Shown in pieces: positions 8,695-18,889 of a DNA stretch of 64,000 nucleotides. Every line of letters starts with the position of its first letter. The stretch's first letter is position 1. The notes beneath the pieces are model-generated. The model saw only the letters and a program-made list of their open reading frames with translations. It was not told where the DNA came from and did no database searches. This DNA comes from Bacteroides helcogenes P 36-108 (lineage in GTDB: Bacteria; Bacteroidota; Bacteroidia; Bacteroidales; Bacteroidaceae). Position numbers and translations under genes: made by a program. The DNA lies in NCBI RefSeq assembly GCF_000186225.1, contig NC_014933.1, positions 2,232,001-2,296,000 on the forward strand, read 5' to 3'.

Positions 8695-9966
8695 ATGGAA
8701 GATGAACTGTGGATAAAAAAGATAAAGGAACAGTTGGAAGATTATTCCGAACCGATGCCTTCTTTCGGTTGGAAGCGGTTGGAGAAGGAATTGTCTGCTT
8801 CTGATTCTCCGGTTATAGATGGGCGGCGGGCTATCTCTTTCCGTCGTTGGGCAGCGGTTGCGGCCGCTTCACTGTTGATAGCTGTGTCGTCCGTCAGTTT
8901 ATGGTTATTACAAAGTTCGGTAGGCGATGAAGTGCGGCATACCAATGTGCCTGCTTTGGCTGTGGTTCCGGATGTTCTGCCCGAACAGCCGGCTTCTTCG
9001 GGACACGCTGGCGTAGCAGAGCCTTTTTATAAGCCCCATGGTAACTCTGCGGCAGTTGGCATTTCGGGGCGTTCATTGGTTGCACAGCAAGTAGGGACTT
9101 CTGGCCGCAAGGAATTGAAAGGTGCTGCTTTGGAAGAAGATGTTACTGATATCTGTCAAGTAGCAGAGCCTGTCGTTTCGCATAAGGAAAATATTGATAC
9201 TAAGAAAGTTAATGAGAGTGAAAAGACACAAACCGGGCAGCGTTGGCCATCAGGAAAAGATAAATTGCAGCTTCCCATAGAACGTGAATCTGATAGCCGA
9301 TCAAGAGGATGGTCTGTGGGGATGGGAGTAGGTAATGCCGGTGGACTTGTCAATGGTGTAAATCAGCACGGTTCTGCATTTAATTCCGGTAAACTTGATT
9401 TGATGGCTACGGCTGACGGTATTGTTGCCATTCCTGAGGGGCAGGAGGTATTCTTTAAGGATGGTCTTCCTTATTTGAAAAAACAGGTAAGGAGCATAGA
9501 ATCTATAAATCATAAACAGCCCTTGAGTTTTGGCCTTTCTTTACGAAAGAATCTGAAAAAGAGCTTTTCTTTGGAAACAGGATTGACTTATACTTATCTT
9601 GCTTCGGATGTGAAGTTTGACGACAGTCTGGAGAAAGTTGGACAGAAATTGCATTATATCGGTATTCCCGTACGCGTTAACTGGAATTTTGTAGAAAAGA
9701 ATCCTTTTACGATGTATGTCTCTGCCGGAGGTGCTGTTGAGAAGTGTGTGTATGGTAAGATTGGGAGTGATAATGCAACAGTAAAGCCTTTGCAGTTTTC
9801 AGTGATGGGTGCTGTGGGAGTACAATATAATGTGAACAATAGAGTCGGATTGTATATGGAACCTGGAGTGTCTTATTTCTTTGATGACGGTTCTGATGTG
9901 CAGACGATACGTAAGGAGAATCCGTGTAATTTTACATTGCAGGCTGGAATACGTCTGACATATTAA
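8695..9966 (+). CDS. Anti-sigma-like membrane protein fused to an outer-membrane-type beta barrel
   Basis: The 423-residue protein starts with about 48 cytoplasmic residues (MEDELWIKKI). One transmembrane helix follows at about 52-70 (WAAVAAASLLIAVSSVSLWL), then a long low-complexity linker, then a C-terminal beta-barrel-like domain (about 205-423, ending in FTLQAGIRLTY) resembling PorT-type porin-family barrels. Sigma gene plus single-TM partner is the usual sigma/anti-sigma order. An inner-membrane segment joined to a barrel-like domain is a recurring Bacteroidota design whose topology is not obvious; the last domain may be periplasmic rather than inserted. Cotranscribed with the sigma gene. 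Anti-sigma function is inferred from position. Confidence 0.7.
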   Translation: MEDELWIKKIKEQLEDYSEPMPSFGWKRLEKELSASDSPVIDGRRAISFRRWAAVAAASLLIAVSSVSLWLLQSSVGDEVRHTNVPALAVVPDVLPEQPASSGHAGVAEPFYKPHGNSAAVGISGRSLVAQQVGTSGRKELKGAALEEDVTDICQVAEPVVSHKENIDTKKVNESEKTQTGQRWPSGKDKLQLPIERESDSRSRGWSVGMGVGNAGGLVNGVNQHGSAFNSGKLDLMATADGIVAIPEGQEVFFKDGLPYLKKQVRSIESINHKQPLSFGLSLRKNLKKSFSLETGLTYTYLASDVKFDDSLEKVGQKLHYIGIPVRVNWNFVEKNPFTMYVSAGGAVEKCVYGKIGSDNATVKPLQFSVMGAVGVQYNVNNRVGLYMEPGVSYFFDDGSDVQTIRKENPCNFTLQAGIRLTY

Positions 9967-10052
9967 GTTTTCTACTCAATTGCTGTCTGATAAAACGGAT
10001 GTGTCGCTCTTCTTGATTTGATGTTTTTTCTTTAAAATCGGATTTAACTTCT

Positions 10053-10778
10053 TTAGTTAATCACTATATTGGGAAAATACTCTCTGAATAGTCTTTCTGC
10101 CCGAACCAATTGGTCGGGTGTATTCTCTTTTACCTCTTTCAACTGGTATTCCCATCCCATGGCCTCGTACTTATGTACGCCTAAGCGGTGGTATGGGAGA
10201 ATTTCTACGCGTTCGATGTTCTTATATTTTCCTAAACTTTCACCAAGACTTCGGATATCTTCTTCTGAATCGCTATATCCGGGAACCAGTACGTAGCGTA
10301 ACCAAAATGGTTGCTCATGCTTTTCAAGCCAAAAGGCCGTGCGCAATGTTTGCTCGTTACTACGTCCTGTCAATGTGCGATGGCGTTCCAGATTGAATTG
10401 CTTGATGTCGAGTAGTACCAGATCGGTCAAACTGAATAGCTCTTCTATTTTCTCATTCCAAATGCCACCGTTACTATCTAAACAGATGTGAATACCGTTT
10501 TTTTTCAGGTCTTTGAGAAGAGGAATTAAAGCTTCTGCCTGTAAAGTAGGTTCTCCGCCTGAAAAGGTTATTCCCCCTTTCTTGCCGAAAAAGGCTTTCT
10601 GGCTGATTGCCATTTGCAGGATTTCTTCAGACGAGGTGGGAGTACCGCCTTTTATCTCTATTGTATCTGGATTGGCGCAATAAAGACAGCGGAAGGGACA
10701 ACCTTGGAGGAAAACGACAAGTCGCAATCCCGGACCATCAAAAGTACCCATACTTTCATAAGAATGAACATTAATCAT
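10053..10778 (-). CDS. pflA: Pyruvate formate-lyase activating enzyme
   Basis: The 241-residue radical-SAM enzyme makes the glycyl radical on pyruvate formate-lyase. The cluster motif CxxxCxxC is at Cys27, Cys31 and Cys34 (CPFRCLYC). The GGEP motif (FSGGEPTLQ) and the expected length agree. It follows pflB on the same strand with a 113-bp gap that contains a structured palindrome (10802-10862). The gene acts in the cytoplasm under anaerobic mixed-acid fermentation. The assignment is secure because of the partner gene. Confidence 0.95.
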   Translation of the reverse strand: MINVHSYESMGTFDGPGLRLVVFLQGCPFRCLYCANPDTIEIKGGTPTSSEEILQMAISQKAFFGKKGGITFSGGEPTLQAEALIPLLKDLKKNGIHICLDSNGGIWNEKIEELFSLTDLVLLDIKQFNLERHRTLTGRSNEQTLRTAFWLEKHEQPFWLRYVLVPGYSDSEEDIRSLGESLGKYKNIERVEILPYHRLGVHKYEAMGWEYQLKEVKENTPDQLVRAERLFREYFPNIVIN

Positions 10779-10801
10779 AATTGTATAACAGAGTAAAAAA
10801 A

Positions 10802-10862
10802 CACAGATTACACGATCTGCTGCGGAGTTATTGTTTAATCCGCAAGAACCGCATAATCCGTG
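10802..10862. repeat. Palindromic, branched REP-like element between pflB and pflA
   Basis: CACAGATTA (10802-10810) pairs with TAATCCGTG (10854-10862) with one G-U. Inside, TGCGGA (10821-10826) pairs with TCCGCA (10839-10844). The AATCCGC/AATCCGTG wording resembles short repeats seen between genes in Bacteroides genomes. It may tune relative expression of pflB and pflA by stabilising or ending the transcript. Confidence 0.5.
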
Positions 10863-10891
10863 CCTGAAAATTATATTTGAAATTGAATATA

Positions 10892-13129
10892 TTACATTCT
10901 TTCGTGGAAAGAACGACTGATAACTTCCAACTGATGTTCACGGCTCAGTTTCACAAAGTTCACGGCGTAACCGGAAACACGGATAGTGAGCTGAGGATAC
11001 TTTTCGGGATGTTCCATGGCATCTTCCAGCATTTCGCGGTTCAGTACGTTTACATTCAAGTGGTGTGCACCTTTGGTGAAATAACCGTCCATCATTGTCA
11101 CTAAGTTTTCTACACGCTCTTCCGGTGTAGGGCCTAATGATTTGGGAATAACGGAGAATGTATTGCTGATACCATCTTGGGAATCTCGATAACGCAATTT
11201 GGCAACGGAACTCAAAGAGGCGATAGCACCGTTTTTGTCGCGGCCATGCATCGGATTGGCTCCGGGAGCAAAAGCAACTCCTTTGGCGCGTCCGTCAGGG
11301 GTAGCACCGGTCTTTTTGCCGTACATTACGTTAGAGGTAATGGTCAGAAGTGAAAGGGTAGGACGGGCGTTCTTGTAAACCGGCAGTTTCTTCAATTCTT
11401 CACTGAAATAATAAACCAGATCTACACCAAGATGGTCCACTCGGTCATCATTGTTGCCAAAACAGGGGAAAGTTCCCTCAATATCAAAGCCTTCTGTCAA
11501 ACCTATCTCATTGCGGCGTGCAACCACTTTGGCATTCTTGATGGCAGACAATGAATCCACTGCAATAGAGAGACCGGCAACGCCATACGCCAGATTGATG
11601 CGGGGATCGGTATCTATGAAGGCCATTTGAGCCTTTTCATAATAATACTTGTCGTGCATATAATGGATGATGTTCATTGCCTCATTGTAAACACGGGCTA
11701 TTTCGGTCAGAACTTTCTTGTAATTGGACATTACTTCCTCAAAGTTCAGGGTGTCACTGGTCAGTACAGGAATACCTTTTACCATTACAGTTCCGGTGTT
11801 TTCGCAACGTCCGCCGTTAATGGCGAGCAATAATGCTTTGGCAAGGTTGGCGCGCGCACCGAAGAACTGAATTTGTTTGCCGATGGCTTGGTAAGATACA
11901 CAGCAGGCAATGCCATAATCGTCGCAATTACGTACTTCGCGCATCAGATTATCGTTTTCATATTGGATAGAACTTGTATCAACTGAAACTTGTGCACAGA
12001 ATTCTTTGAAACCTTCCGGCAGTTCAGGACTCCATAGTACAGTCATGTTTGGCTCCGGAGAAGGACCGAGGTTGTATAAAGTCTGAAGGAAACGGAAAGA
12101 GGTCTTGGTTACTTTTACACGTCCATCGTTGAAACGTCCGCCTATGGATTCTGTAACCCAAGTCGGGTCGCCGGCAAAGATATCATTGTAAGACTGCATG
12201 CGCAAGTGACGAACCATACGAAGCTTGATGACAAATTGGTCAACTAATTCCTGTGCAAAGGTCTCATCTATATTTCCATGAGCCAAGTCATATTCAATAT
12301 AGATATCAAGGAAAGAGGATACATTGCCCAATGACATAGCTGCACCATCCTGTTCTTTGACCGCAGCGAGATATGCCATGTACACCCATTGTACGGCTTC
12401 TTGCGCTGTTGTAGCCGGATGGCTGAGATCAAGGCCATAATATTCGCCCATGGTTTTGATATCCTTTAAAGCTTTGATCTGTTCGGCTACTTCCTCGCGT
12501 AACCGGATACGGGATTCGGTCATTGGTCCTGTGAGATTGTGCAGATCTTCTATCTTGGCTTCAACCAGACGGTCTATACCGTAAAGGGCCAAACGTCGAT
12601 AATCACCGATGATGCGTCCACGTGCATAGTTGTCGGGTAATCCGGTAAGGAAACCTAATGAACGAAATGAACGGATTTCCTCAGTATATACATCGAACAC
12701 ACCGTCGTTATGTGTTTTGCGATAATGAGTAAAAATATCTTTTACCCTATCATCTACTTCAACACCATTCTCACGACACGCCTTAGCTACTACATTGATG
12801 CCACCAAATGGCTTGATGGAACGCTTCAGCAGTTCGTCTGTCTGCAAACCGACGATAAGTTCGTTTTCTTTATCAATATAACCTGCTTTATGTGAGGTAA
12901 TTGTGGATATAGTAACATTATCTAATGCACGTACACCATTATTATTTCTTTCTTCTTCGAGTGACTTCAGACAAAGATTCCAAATATGCTTAGTACGTTC
13001 GGTAGGCCCTTGTAAGAAAGAGGCATCCCCAATATAGGGGGTAATGTTTCTACTAATGAAATCACTAACATTGATTTCTTTACTCCAAAGCCCGTCAATA
13101 AAGGTTTTGTTCAATTCCATAAAATTCAT
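10892..13129 (-). CDS. pflB: Formate C-acetyltransferase (pyruvate formate-lyase)
   Basis: The 745-residue glycyl-radical enzyme converts pyruvate and CoA to acetyl-CoA and formate. The adjacent catalytic cysteines are in [10 protein letters not shown] (about residue 410). The radical Gly is in RVSGYAVNF near residue 720, at the expected distance from the C-terminus. Length is that of canonical PflB. It is followed by its activase pflA. The upstream minus-strand region has CAAAATTA (13171-13178), the reverse of a TAATTTTG -7 box, but no clear -33. Cytoplasmic, anaerobic energy metabolism. Assignment secure. Confidence 0.97.
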   Translation of the reverse strand: MNFMELNKTFIDGLWSKEINVSDFISRNITPYIGDASFLQGPTERTKHIWNLCLKSLEEERNNNGVRALDNVTISTITSHKAGYIDKENELIVGLQTDELLKRSIKPFGGINVVAKACRENGVEVDDRVKDIFTHYRKTHNDGVFDVYTEEIRSFRSLGFLTGLPDNYARGRIIGDYRRLALYGIDRLVEAKIEDLHNLTGPMTESRIRLREEVAEQIKALKDIKTMGEYYGLDLSHPATTAQEAVQWVYMAYLAAVKEQDGAAMSLGNVSSFLDIYIEYDLAHGNIDETFAQELVDQFVIKLRMVRHLRMQSYNDIFAGDPTWVTESIGGRFNDGRVKVTKTSFRFLQTLYNLGPSPEPNMTVLWSPELPEGFKEFCAQVSVDTSSIQYENDNLMREVRNCDDYGIACCVSYQAIGKQIQFFGARANLAKALLLAINGGRCENTGTVMVKGIPVLTSDTLNFEEVMSNYKKVLTEIARVYNEAMNIIHYMHDKYYYEKAQMAFIDTDPRINLAYGVAGLSIAVDSLSAIKNAKVVARRNEIGLTEGFDIEGTFPCFGNNDDRVDHLGVDLVYYFSEELKKLPVYKNARPTLSLLTITSNVMYGKKTGATPDGRAKGVAFAPGANPMHGRDKNGAIASLSSVAKLRYRDSQDGISNTFSVIPKSLGPTPEERVENLVTMMDGYFTKGAHHLNVNVLNREMLEDAMEHPEKYPQLTIRVSGYAVNFVKLSREHQLEVISRSFHERM

Positions 13130-13323
13130 TTTGTTAAGTGGGTTATCTAATTATAATCCTTTAGAGAGTGCAAAATTACGGGATTATTTCCTTAATTGTA
13201 TAGTGTATATATGCCTTTTTGTGTTGTACGGCATAAAATAACTATTATTAGGTAGTGATTCTGATGTACTTTCACATTTCAGGCATTCTTTTTCTGTTTT
13301 TGTAATTAAAATAAGTCATTCTA

Positions 13324-13353
13324 TTTGCAAATAAAAAAAAAGTTATACCTTTG
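13324..13353 (+). promoter_or_regulatory. Promoter of tRNA-Ser
   Basis: TTTG at 13324-13327 and TACCTTTG at 13346-13353 are 18 bp apart, 40 bp before the tRNA. Confidence 0.7.
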
Positions 13354-13393
13354 CACCGCTTTAATAGAAAAGGCTTCTTGAAAAAGAAGTTTT

Positions 13394-13478
13394 GGAGAGG
13401 TGGCAGAGTGGTCGATTGCGGCGGTCTTGAAAACCGTTGTGCTGCAAGGCACCCGGGGTTCGAATCCCTGTCTCTCCG
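13394..13478 (+). tRNA. tRNA-Ser (anticodon TGA)
   Basis: The acceptor stem GGAGAGG pairs with TCTCTCC (one G-T). The anticodon loop CTTGAAA gives TGA, the long variable arm is GTGCTGCAAGGCAC, and the T-arm is CGGGGTTCGAATCCCTG. The discriminator is G. CCA is not encoded. Its 3' end matches the relic at 7150-7163, and an integrase relic lies just downstream, so the gene is a likely integration target. Confidence 0.95.
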
Positions 13479-13514
13479 CTGAACTAACCGGACAAAACCG
13501 GGCAGCAAGCAGGC

Positions 13515-13551
13515 AAGTCCCACAAATTCAATGATTTGTGGGACTTTTTTT
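13515..13551 (+). terminator. Rho-independent terminator after tRNA-Ser
   Basis: AAGTCCCACAAAT pairs with ATTTGTGGGACTT around a 6-nt loop, followed by a T-run. Confidence 0.85.
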
Positions 13552-13588
13552 ATCCCCTTGTGTCTGCCTTAAAGTACACCTTTTCGCC

Positions 13589-13829
13589 CGCATCACAGTG
13601 GACGGTGTGGCAAGCCGTTTTAACACCAAGCTGGACGTGTTGCCATCTATTTGGGACGGTAAAATGGGCAAGGCTACCGGACGTACTTCAGAAGCCGGCC
13701 GCATAAACCGTATCAGATCTATCCATTAAGCAGATTACTTCGATGTTCATTACCGATTTTGGGTTGTATTTGCGTACAGCCTGCAAATGCGGTTATAACA
13801 CCACCGCCAAGTTCATGCAGTTTTATTAA
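13589..13829 (+). pseudogene. Tyrosine integrase N-terminal relic
   Basis: Two fragments in different frames look like the start of a Bacteroidota tyrosine recombinase. ARITVDGVASRFNTKLDV plus IWDGKMGKATGRT (13589-13729) resembles the arm-binding domain. MFITDFGLYLRTACKCGY plus NTTAKFMQ (13743-13820) resembles the SAM-like core-binding domain. The piece between them, the true start and the whole catalytic domain are missing. It lies about 110 bp from tRNA-Ser, the classic position for an integrase of an element inserted at a tRNA 3' end. It supports past integration of the fimbrial region. Confidence 0.7.
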
Positions 13830-14692
<863 letters not shown>

Positions 14693-15724
14693 ATGAAAAA
14701 TATAAAACGAATTTTTACAGCCATTGCGGCACTGATGCTGCTCCTTCCATCCTATTCGCAGGAGAAAGCGGACAGCGTGTATGAGTTTCGCTTCGTATCA
14801 GGTAATAACCGGTTCTTTTCGCCTTACAAGGATAATGAAATGGAATTGGCTCGACTGATGAAGTGCATAGAGCTTCACAAAGAGTCTATCACGCAGGAAA
14901 AAATCCATGTGGATGGTTACTGCAACTCACTATCTACCACACAGGCAAGACTGAATACTGCCAAAATACGTTCCAGCCGGGTAAAATCTTATATGATTAC
15001 CAATGCCGGACTCACTGAAGATTGCTTCATCACCAAGAATCACACCGACAAGGGCGATTTTGTGACGGTGCGTCTGTTTATTCCGGCTGCCGTTGCCGTT
15101 GAAGTGGAAGAAGACGAGCCGGAAATCAAAGAGGAAAAAATCGTTGAACAACCTGTTGTTGCAACGCCCAAAGAAGAAACCACGCAAGCCCCAACTAACC
15201 AAATCGAAGAAACACCCATTCAAACAGTCGATAAGACCACCTCACAGAGTTTTTTACTTCGTGCCAACCTGCTTCGTTGGGCTACACTTACGCCCGACCT
15301 CGGTATAGAATGGCGGTTTGCAAACAAGTGGAGCGTTGCAGTAGATGGCTCTTGGACTTCGTGGAGCTGGGACAATAAGAACCGTCGCTATGCCCTTTGG
15401 GAAGTATCGCCCGAAGTGCGTTACTACTTCGCTCAAAATAATAAATTCTATCTCGGTGCACAATACAAAATTGGTCAATTCAACTATAAGTTGTCCGACA
15501 CAGGGAAGCAGGGCGATTTGCAAGGTGGAGGCATTACAGTGGGCTGCAAGTTGCCACTCGGTAAATCGTTTGCGTTGGATTTCAATGTAGGAGCAGGTTG
15601 TCTGCACGCCGACTATGAGACCTATCATGTAACAGACGGCGTGCGTGTGAAAGACGGCGATTGCACCAAGAATGTATGGGGCGTTACCGATTTAGGAATT
15701 ACCCTCGTATGGAATCTTAAATAA
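14693..15724 (+). CDS. DUF3575 outer-membrane protein with OmpA-like N-terminal part
   Basis: The 343-residue protein starts best at the ATG at 14693, which gives the signal peptide MKNIKRIFTAIAALMLLLPS ending at YSQ; an ATG three codons upstream is also possible. Residues 25-130 look OmpA-like (KIHVDGYCNSLSTTQARL). A Pro/Glu/Thr-rich linker follows at about 130-185. The DUF3575 barrel-like domain begins LLRANLLRWATLTPDLGIEW and contains WSWDNKNRRYALWEVSPEVR. DUF3575 proteins commonly head FimA/Mfa-type fimbrial loci in Bacteroides. It is 14 bp before the FimB/Mfa2-like gene. Likely an outer-membrane or periplasmic part of fimbria assembly. Confidence 0.8.
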   Translation: MKNIKRIFTAIAALMLLLPSYSQEKADSVYEFRFVSGNNRFFSPYKDNEMELARLMKCIELHKESITQEKIHVDGYCNSLSTTQARLNTAKIRSSRVKSYMITNAGLTEDCFITKNHTDKGDFVTVRLFIPAAVAVEVEEDEPEIKEEKIVEQPVVATPKEETTQAPTNQIEETPIQTVDKTTSQSFLLRANLLRWATLTPDLGIEWRFANKWSVAVDGSWTSWSWDNKNRRYALWEVSPEVRYYFAQNNKFYLGAQYKIGQFNYKLSDTGKQGDLQGGGITVGCKLPLGKSFALDFNVGAGCLHADYETYHVTDGVRVKDGDCTKNVWGVTDLGITLVWNLK

Positions 15725-15738
15725 GGAGGAACAGAAGA

Positions 15739-16704
15739 ATGAAAATGAAGAATTATTCCAAGATAGTAACAGGTCTTTTCCTATGCTCCACGTTGATGTT
15801 GGGCAGTTGCGTAAAAGACACCTTATATAACACCCCGCATCCCGACAAGGGTGCGGTGCAGATTACCACCGACTGGACGGGACGATCCTCGGATGCCGTG
15901 CTGCCGGAAAGCTATATCCTGCGCATCGGCAGCGTGGAGCCTGCCACAAGAAGCACGGGCGGCGAGGAACAGACGGTAAACAGCGAGACCAACGCTTTCA
16001 AGTCGCTGCTCGTGCCGGGCACGCAAAGCCTGTTAGTCTATCACCAAGCCGACGGCATCACCATCAGCGGGACTACTGCCACAGTGAACACATTGGAAGA
16101 CGGAACATTGAACCCCATGCCGGGCTTTCTGTTCTCGGCAGCCAAAGAGCTGGACGTACCGAAGGATGACACGCTGAAAGTGACCGTGCCCATGATGCAG
16201 CACATCCGCACATTGGCATTAACGCTGAAGCTGAACAACGGCGACGAGCAGCGCATAGCCGGAACCACCGCCACGCTGACGGGCATTGCCCCGTCTGTGG
16301 ATTTGATTACGGGAAACGTGGCAGCAACGGAAGGAAAGGCGGTTGTTCCCGTATTCACATTGGGGACTGCCGCCTACGGAAAGGCACGTGCAGGGACTTC
16401 GGCATCGCCGTCTGCCGCCTGCAAAGCAACCCGCGCTACGGGAAATCCGGTATTGGCCGCTTCGCTGCGACTGCTCGGCGTGATGACGGGTGAAAAACAG
16501 GAATTGAGCATCACCGTGGCATTGACTAACGGCACGGTGCAGACCATCAAGACCGACCTCACCGAAGCCCTGAAGAACTTCGGTAGCGGAGAGATAGAGC
16601 CGTTGACATTGGATGCCACGCTGACGCTGCCCGCCGAAGCGGGAATCAGTGCCATCATCGGCAACTGGAACACGGTGAACAACGGAGACATTACTGTTAA
16701 TTGA
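15739..16704 (+). CDS. FimB/Mfa2-type fimbrial lipoprotein
   Basis: The 321-residue protein has a lipoprotein signal (lipobox LGSC near residue 25) followed by VKDTLYNTPHPDKGAVQITT, a start typical of Mfa2/FimB-family anchor subunits. The body is Thr/Ala-rich beta sandwich. FimB/Mfa2 proteins anchor or limit fimbria length in related bacteria. It follows the DUF3575 gene and precedes fimbrillin genes, so an anchor role fits. Base composition is more GC-rich than neighbouring relics. Confidence 0.75.
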   Translation: MKMKNYSKIVTGLFLCSTLMLGSCVKDTLYNTPHPDKGAVQITTDWTGRSSDAVLPESYILRIGSVEPATRSTGGEEQTVNSETNAFKSLLVPGTQSLLVYHQADGITISGTTATVNTLEDGTLNPMPGFLFSAAKELDVPKDDTLKVTVPMMQHIRTLALTLKLNNGDEQRIAGTTATLTGIAPSVDLITGNVAATEGKAVVPVFTLGTAAYGKARAGTSASPSAACKATRATGNPVLAASLRLLGVMTGEKQELSITVALTNGTVQTIKTDLTEALKNFGSGEIEPLTLDATLTLPAEAGISAIIGNWNTVNNGDITVN

Positions 16705-16793
16705 TAGTTGATAGGTGATAGTTGATAGTTAGAAATCAAATAATAAAGGATAGAAATCAAATAACAAAGAGTAGAAACCAAATAATAAAAGAT
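16705..16793. repeat. Short tandem repeats in the fimbrial intergenic gap
   Basis: The gap first repeats GATAGTTGATAG-like words, then three copies of a 20-22 bp unit of the form TAGAAATCAAATAATAAAGGA with small changes, reaching the next start at 16794. Such repeats can vary in number by slippage and alter spacing before the next gene. Confidence 0.7.
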
Positions 16794-17720
16794 ATGAGAA
16801 GGAATAGACAGAACATCTTTATGGCAGCCGCCCTCTTGCTGTTGGCAGGTTGCGGCAACGACAATGAGACCGCAACACCGGACGGTAGCGACCGTGTGGC
16901 ATTGCAAGTAACCAGCGGCATCCAATCGCGTGCCATCGGTAGCGATTGGCAAGCAGGTGACGGCATCGGCATCTATATGTTGAAAACCGGAACGAGTACC
17001 ATCACCGAAGCGGCTGAAAACCGCCTCTACACCACAGCCGTTGACGGTAGCAACGGTGGTTTCACTGCCACTGCCGACCAAACCATCTACTTCCCTGTGG
17101 ACGGCTCGGATGTGGATTTCATCGCCTACTATCCGCAGCAGACACTAACCGACGGAAGTATGACAATCGATGTAAGCAGTCAGGAGAGCTTGCCCAAAAT
17201 AGACTTAATGACAGCCAAAGTGCAGAGCGCAGATTCTAAGAAGTACAACAAGAGCCAGCCAAATGTAGCTTTCAATTTCTCTCACAAGCTGACAAAGATA
17301 GAACTGAATATTACAAACGGAACGGGACTTACTCCTTCCGACCTTGCAGAGCTGACAGTGGAAATCACCAAGCAGTGCACCGCAGCCACCTATACTCCGC
17401 TGACAGAGACTTTGGCACTCACAACCGGGGACAAGAAAGATGTGACCTTGAACACCGCCGCCGACGGCACGGCCGCCGAAGCCATCCTGCTGCCCAACAG
17501 CGACGAGTTCAACCCAAGTACCGACCGTGAACTGGTCTTCACGTTGGATAAAACGGGTGAGAAGTTCCGCTGGACTATTTCCGGCGAAAAAGACTTCATA
17601 GCCGGAGACCGTAACATCTACAACATCACCATCAACCGCAGTGGTCTTGAAGTGACCGCTACCATCGAGAACTGGAATCTCGGCAACGGCGAAAAAGGTG
17701 AAAACGGCAGTGCCGAATAA
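16794..17720 (+). CDS. Fimbrillin-family lipoprotein
   Basis: The start at 16794 is chosen because it gives a clean lipoprotein signal, MRRNRQNIFMAAALLLLAGC; an upstream ATG (16722) lies in the repeats. The mature 290 residues show the fimbrillin N-domain pattern: VTSGIQSRAIGSDWQAGDGI, then FTATADQTIYFPVDGSDVDF, then a C-domain with FNFSHKLTKIELNITNG and a closing strand TATIENWNLG. Fimbrillins are exported, processed and polymerised through strand exchange in related systems. Second of three structural genes in the locus. Confidence 0.85.
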   Translation: MRRNRQNIFMAAALLLLAGCGNDNETATPDGSDRVALQVTSGIQSRAIGSDWQAGDGIGIYMLKTGTSTITEAAENRLYTTAVDGSNGGFTATADQTIYFPVDGSDVDFIAYYPQQTLTDGSMTIDVSSQESLPKIDLMTAKVQSADSKKYNKSQPNVAFNFSHKLTKIELNITNGTGLTPSDLAELTVEITKQCTAATYTPLTETLALTTGDKKDVTLNTAADGTAAEAILLPNSDEFNPSTDRELVFTLDKTGEKFRWTISGEKDFIAGDRNIYNITINRSGLEVTATIENWNLGNGEKGENGSAE

Positions 17721-17765
17721 TACTACCAAATAATATTTTCCCTAATTTTTAAATGTAAAAAGACA

Positions 17766-18665
17766 ATGAAAGCAAAATTTATGATGATGATGGCTGCTGC
17801 CGCAACGGTGCTGGCAGCGTGCAGCAACGACAATGAGACAGACAACTGGGCGGGCGAAATCCGCCTGAGCAGTGGAGTGTCTGTGCAGACACGTGCATAC
17901 ACACCCACAGCACCCGACACGCAGATAGCAGCAGATGAGCTAATCGGCATCTATGTATCTGGAGTGGACGGTGAACCCATTACTACTTACGGTTACTCCA
18001 ATGTTTCCGCCAAAGCCGACGGCAGCGGCAATTTCGGCACTTATAGCGCCACCATGTACTATCCGCAAAGCGGCAAGGACGTGAAAATCAAAGCCTACCA
18101 TCCTTATAACGATGGAGCAGATGATACATACGATTTTACTGTAGAAGCAGACCAATCGGTAGATGCTAATTACTATAAATCCGACCTGCTTTATTCCGGA
18201 GAAACTACCATTGCACGTAGCAAAACAGCACATTCCCTGACCTTTACACATAAGCTCGCCAAGATTTTTTGTACATTGACAGCAGGTGATGGAGTATCTA
18301 CCGTAGGTGGAGCCACCATAGAAGTGTTAAGTGCAGAGAAAGCTGCGAATTTCAACAGAAAGACGGGTGATGTAAACACTGCCGCGACATCTACTAAAGG
18401 CGATGTGAAATTGGGAACATACGGTGCCATCATCGCTCCGCAAGAAATTGCCAATAGTACGCAACTTCTTAAGATAACACTCTCTGCGGATGCCGGAAGC
18501 GGTGTATTCTACTATACAACGAAAGCAAAAACCACGTTTGATAGCGGCAACATCTATCAATATGAAATCACGGTAACCGCCACCGGGCTGACGGTCACAT
18601 CCACAATTACACCGTGGCAAGGCATTGAAGGCGACCCCACCACAGGAACGGCTGAAATGCAATAA
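17766..18665 (+). CDS. Fimbrillin-family lipoprotein
   Basis: The 299-residue protein has a lipoprotein signal MKAKFMMMMAAAATVLAAC, then an N-domain (IRLSSGVSVQTRAYTP, YPQSGKDVKIKAYHPY) and a C-domain (HSLTFTHKLAKIFCTLTAGD, GNIYQYEITVTATGLTVTST). It parallels the preceding protein and lies 45 bp after it, so the pair are likely co-transcribed, possibly a shaft and tip subunit. The 23-bp repeat array starts about 30 bp after its stop. Confidence 0.85.
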   Translation: MKAKFMMMMAAAATVLAACSNDNETDNWAGEIRLSSGVSVQTRAYTPTAPDTQIAADELIGIYVSGVDGEPITTYGYSNVSAKADGSGNFGTYSATMYYPQSGKDVKIKAYHPYNDGADDTYDFTVEADQSVDANYYKSDLLYSGETTIARSKTAHSLTFTHKLAKIFCTLTAGDGVSTVGGATIEVLSAEKAANFNRKTGDVNTAATSTKGDVKLGTYGAIIAPQEIANSTQLLKITLSADAGSGVFYYTTKAKTTFDSGNIYQYEITVTATGLTVTSTITPWQGIEGDPTTGTAEMQ

Positions 18666-18696
18666 TAAAAGTAAACAATCCACTCTTCCCCGAAAA

Positions 18697-18811
18697 GCCA
18701 GCTACCGAGGCATTGTCAAGGTAGCTACCTCGACCACCACTTGGTAGCTACCTCGATACCCTAAAGGTAGCTACCTCGGCAAGCCGAAGGTAGAAACCCC
18801 TCCACAGCCCC
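18697..18811. repeat. 23-bp periodic array of palindromic GGTAGCTACC repeats
   Basis: Three perfect copies of GGTAGCTACCTCG start at 18720, 18743 and 18766, exactly 23 bp apart, each followed by a different 10-bp spacer. Degenerate copies fall in the same register at 18697 and 18789. The core is self-complementary. The array lies between the last fimbrillin gene and the HU-like gene. It looks like a set of operator or iteron sites, or an RNA structure, rather than CRISPR (repeats and spacers are too short). Confidence 0.75.
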
Positions 18812-18889
18812 TTGTAGCGGCCTTCGGGGAGAAGAGACGGACTAATTAAAATAATCAACAAATCTAAAGACAAAGAAAGGAAACACATC

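Noticed and set aside
18697..18811. CRISPR array
   Set aside because: Repeat core of 13 bp and spacers of 10 bp are far too short, and no cas genes are near.
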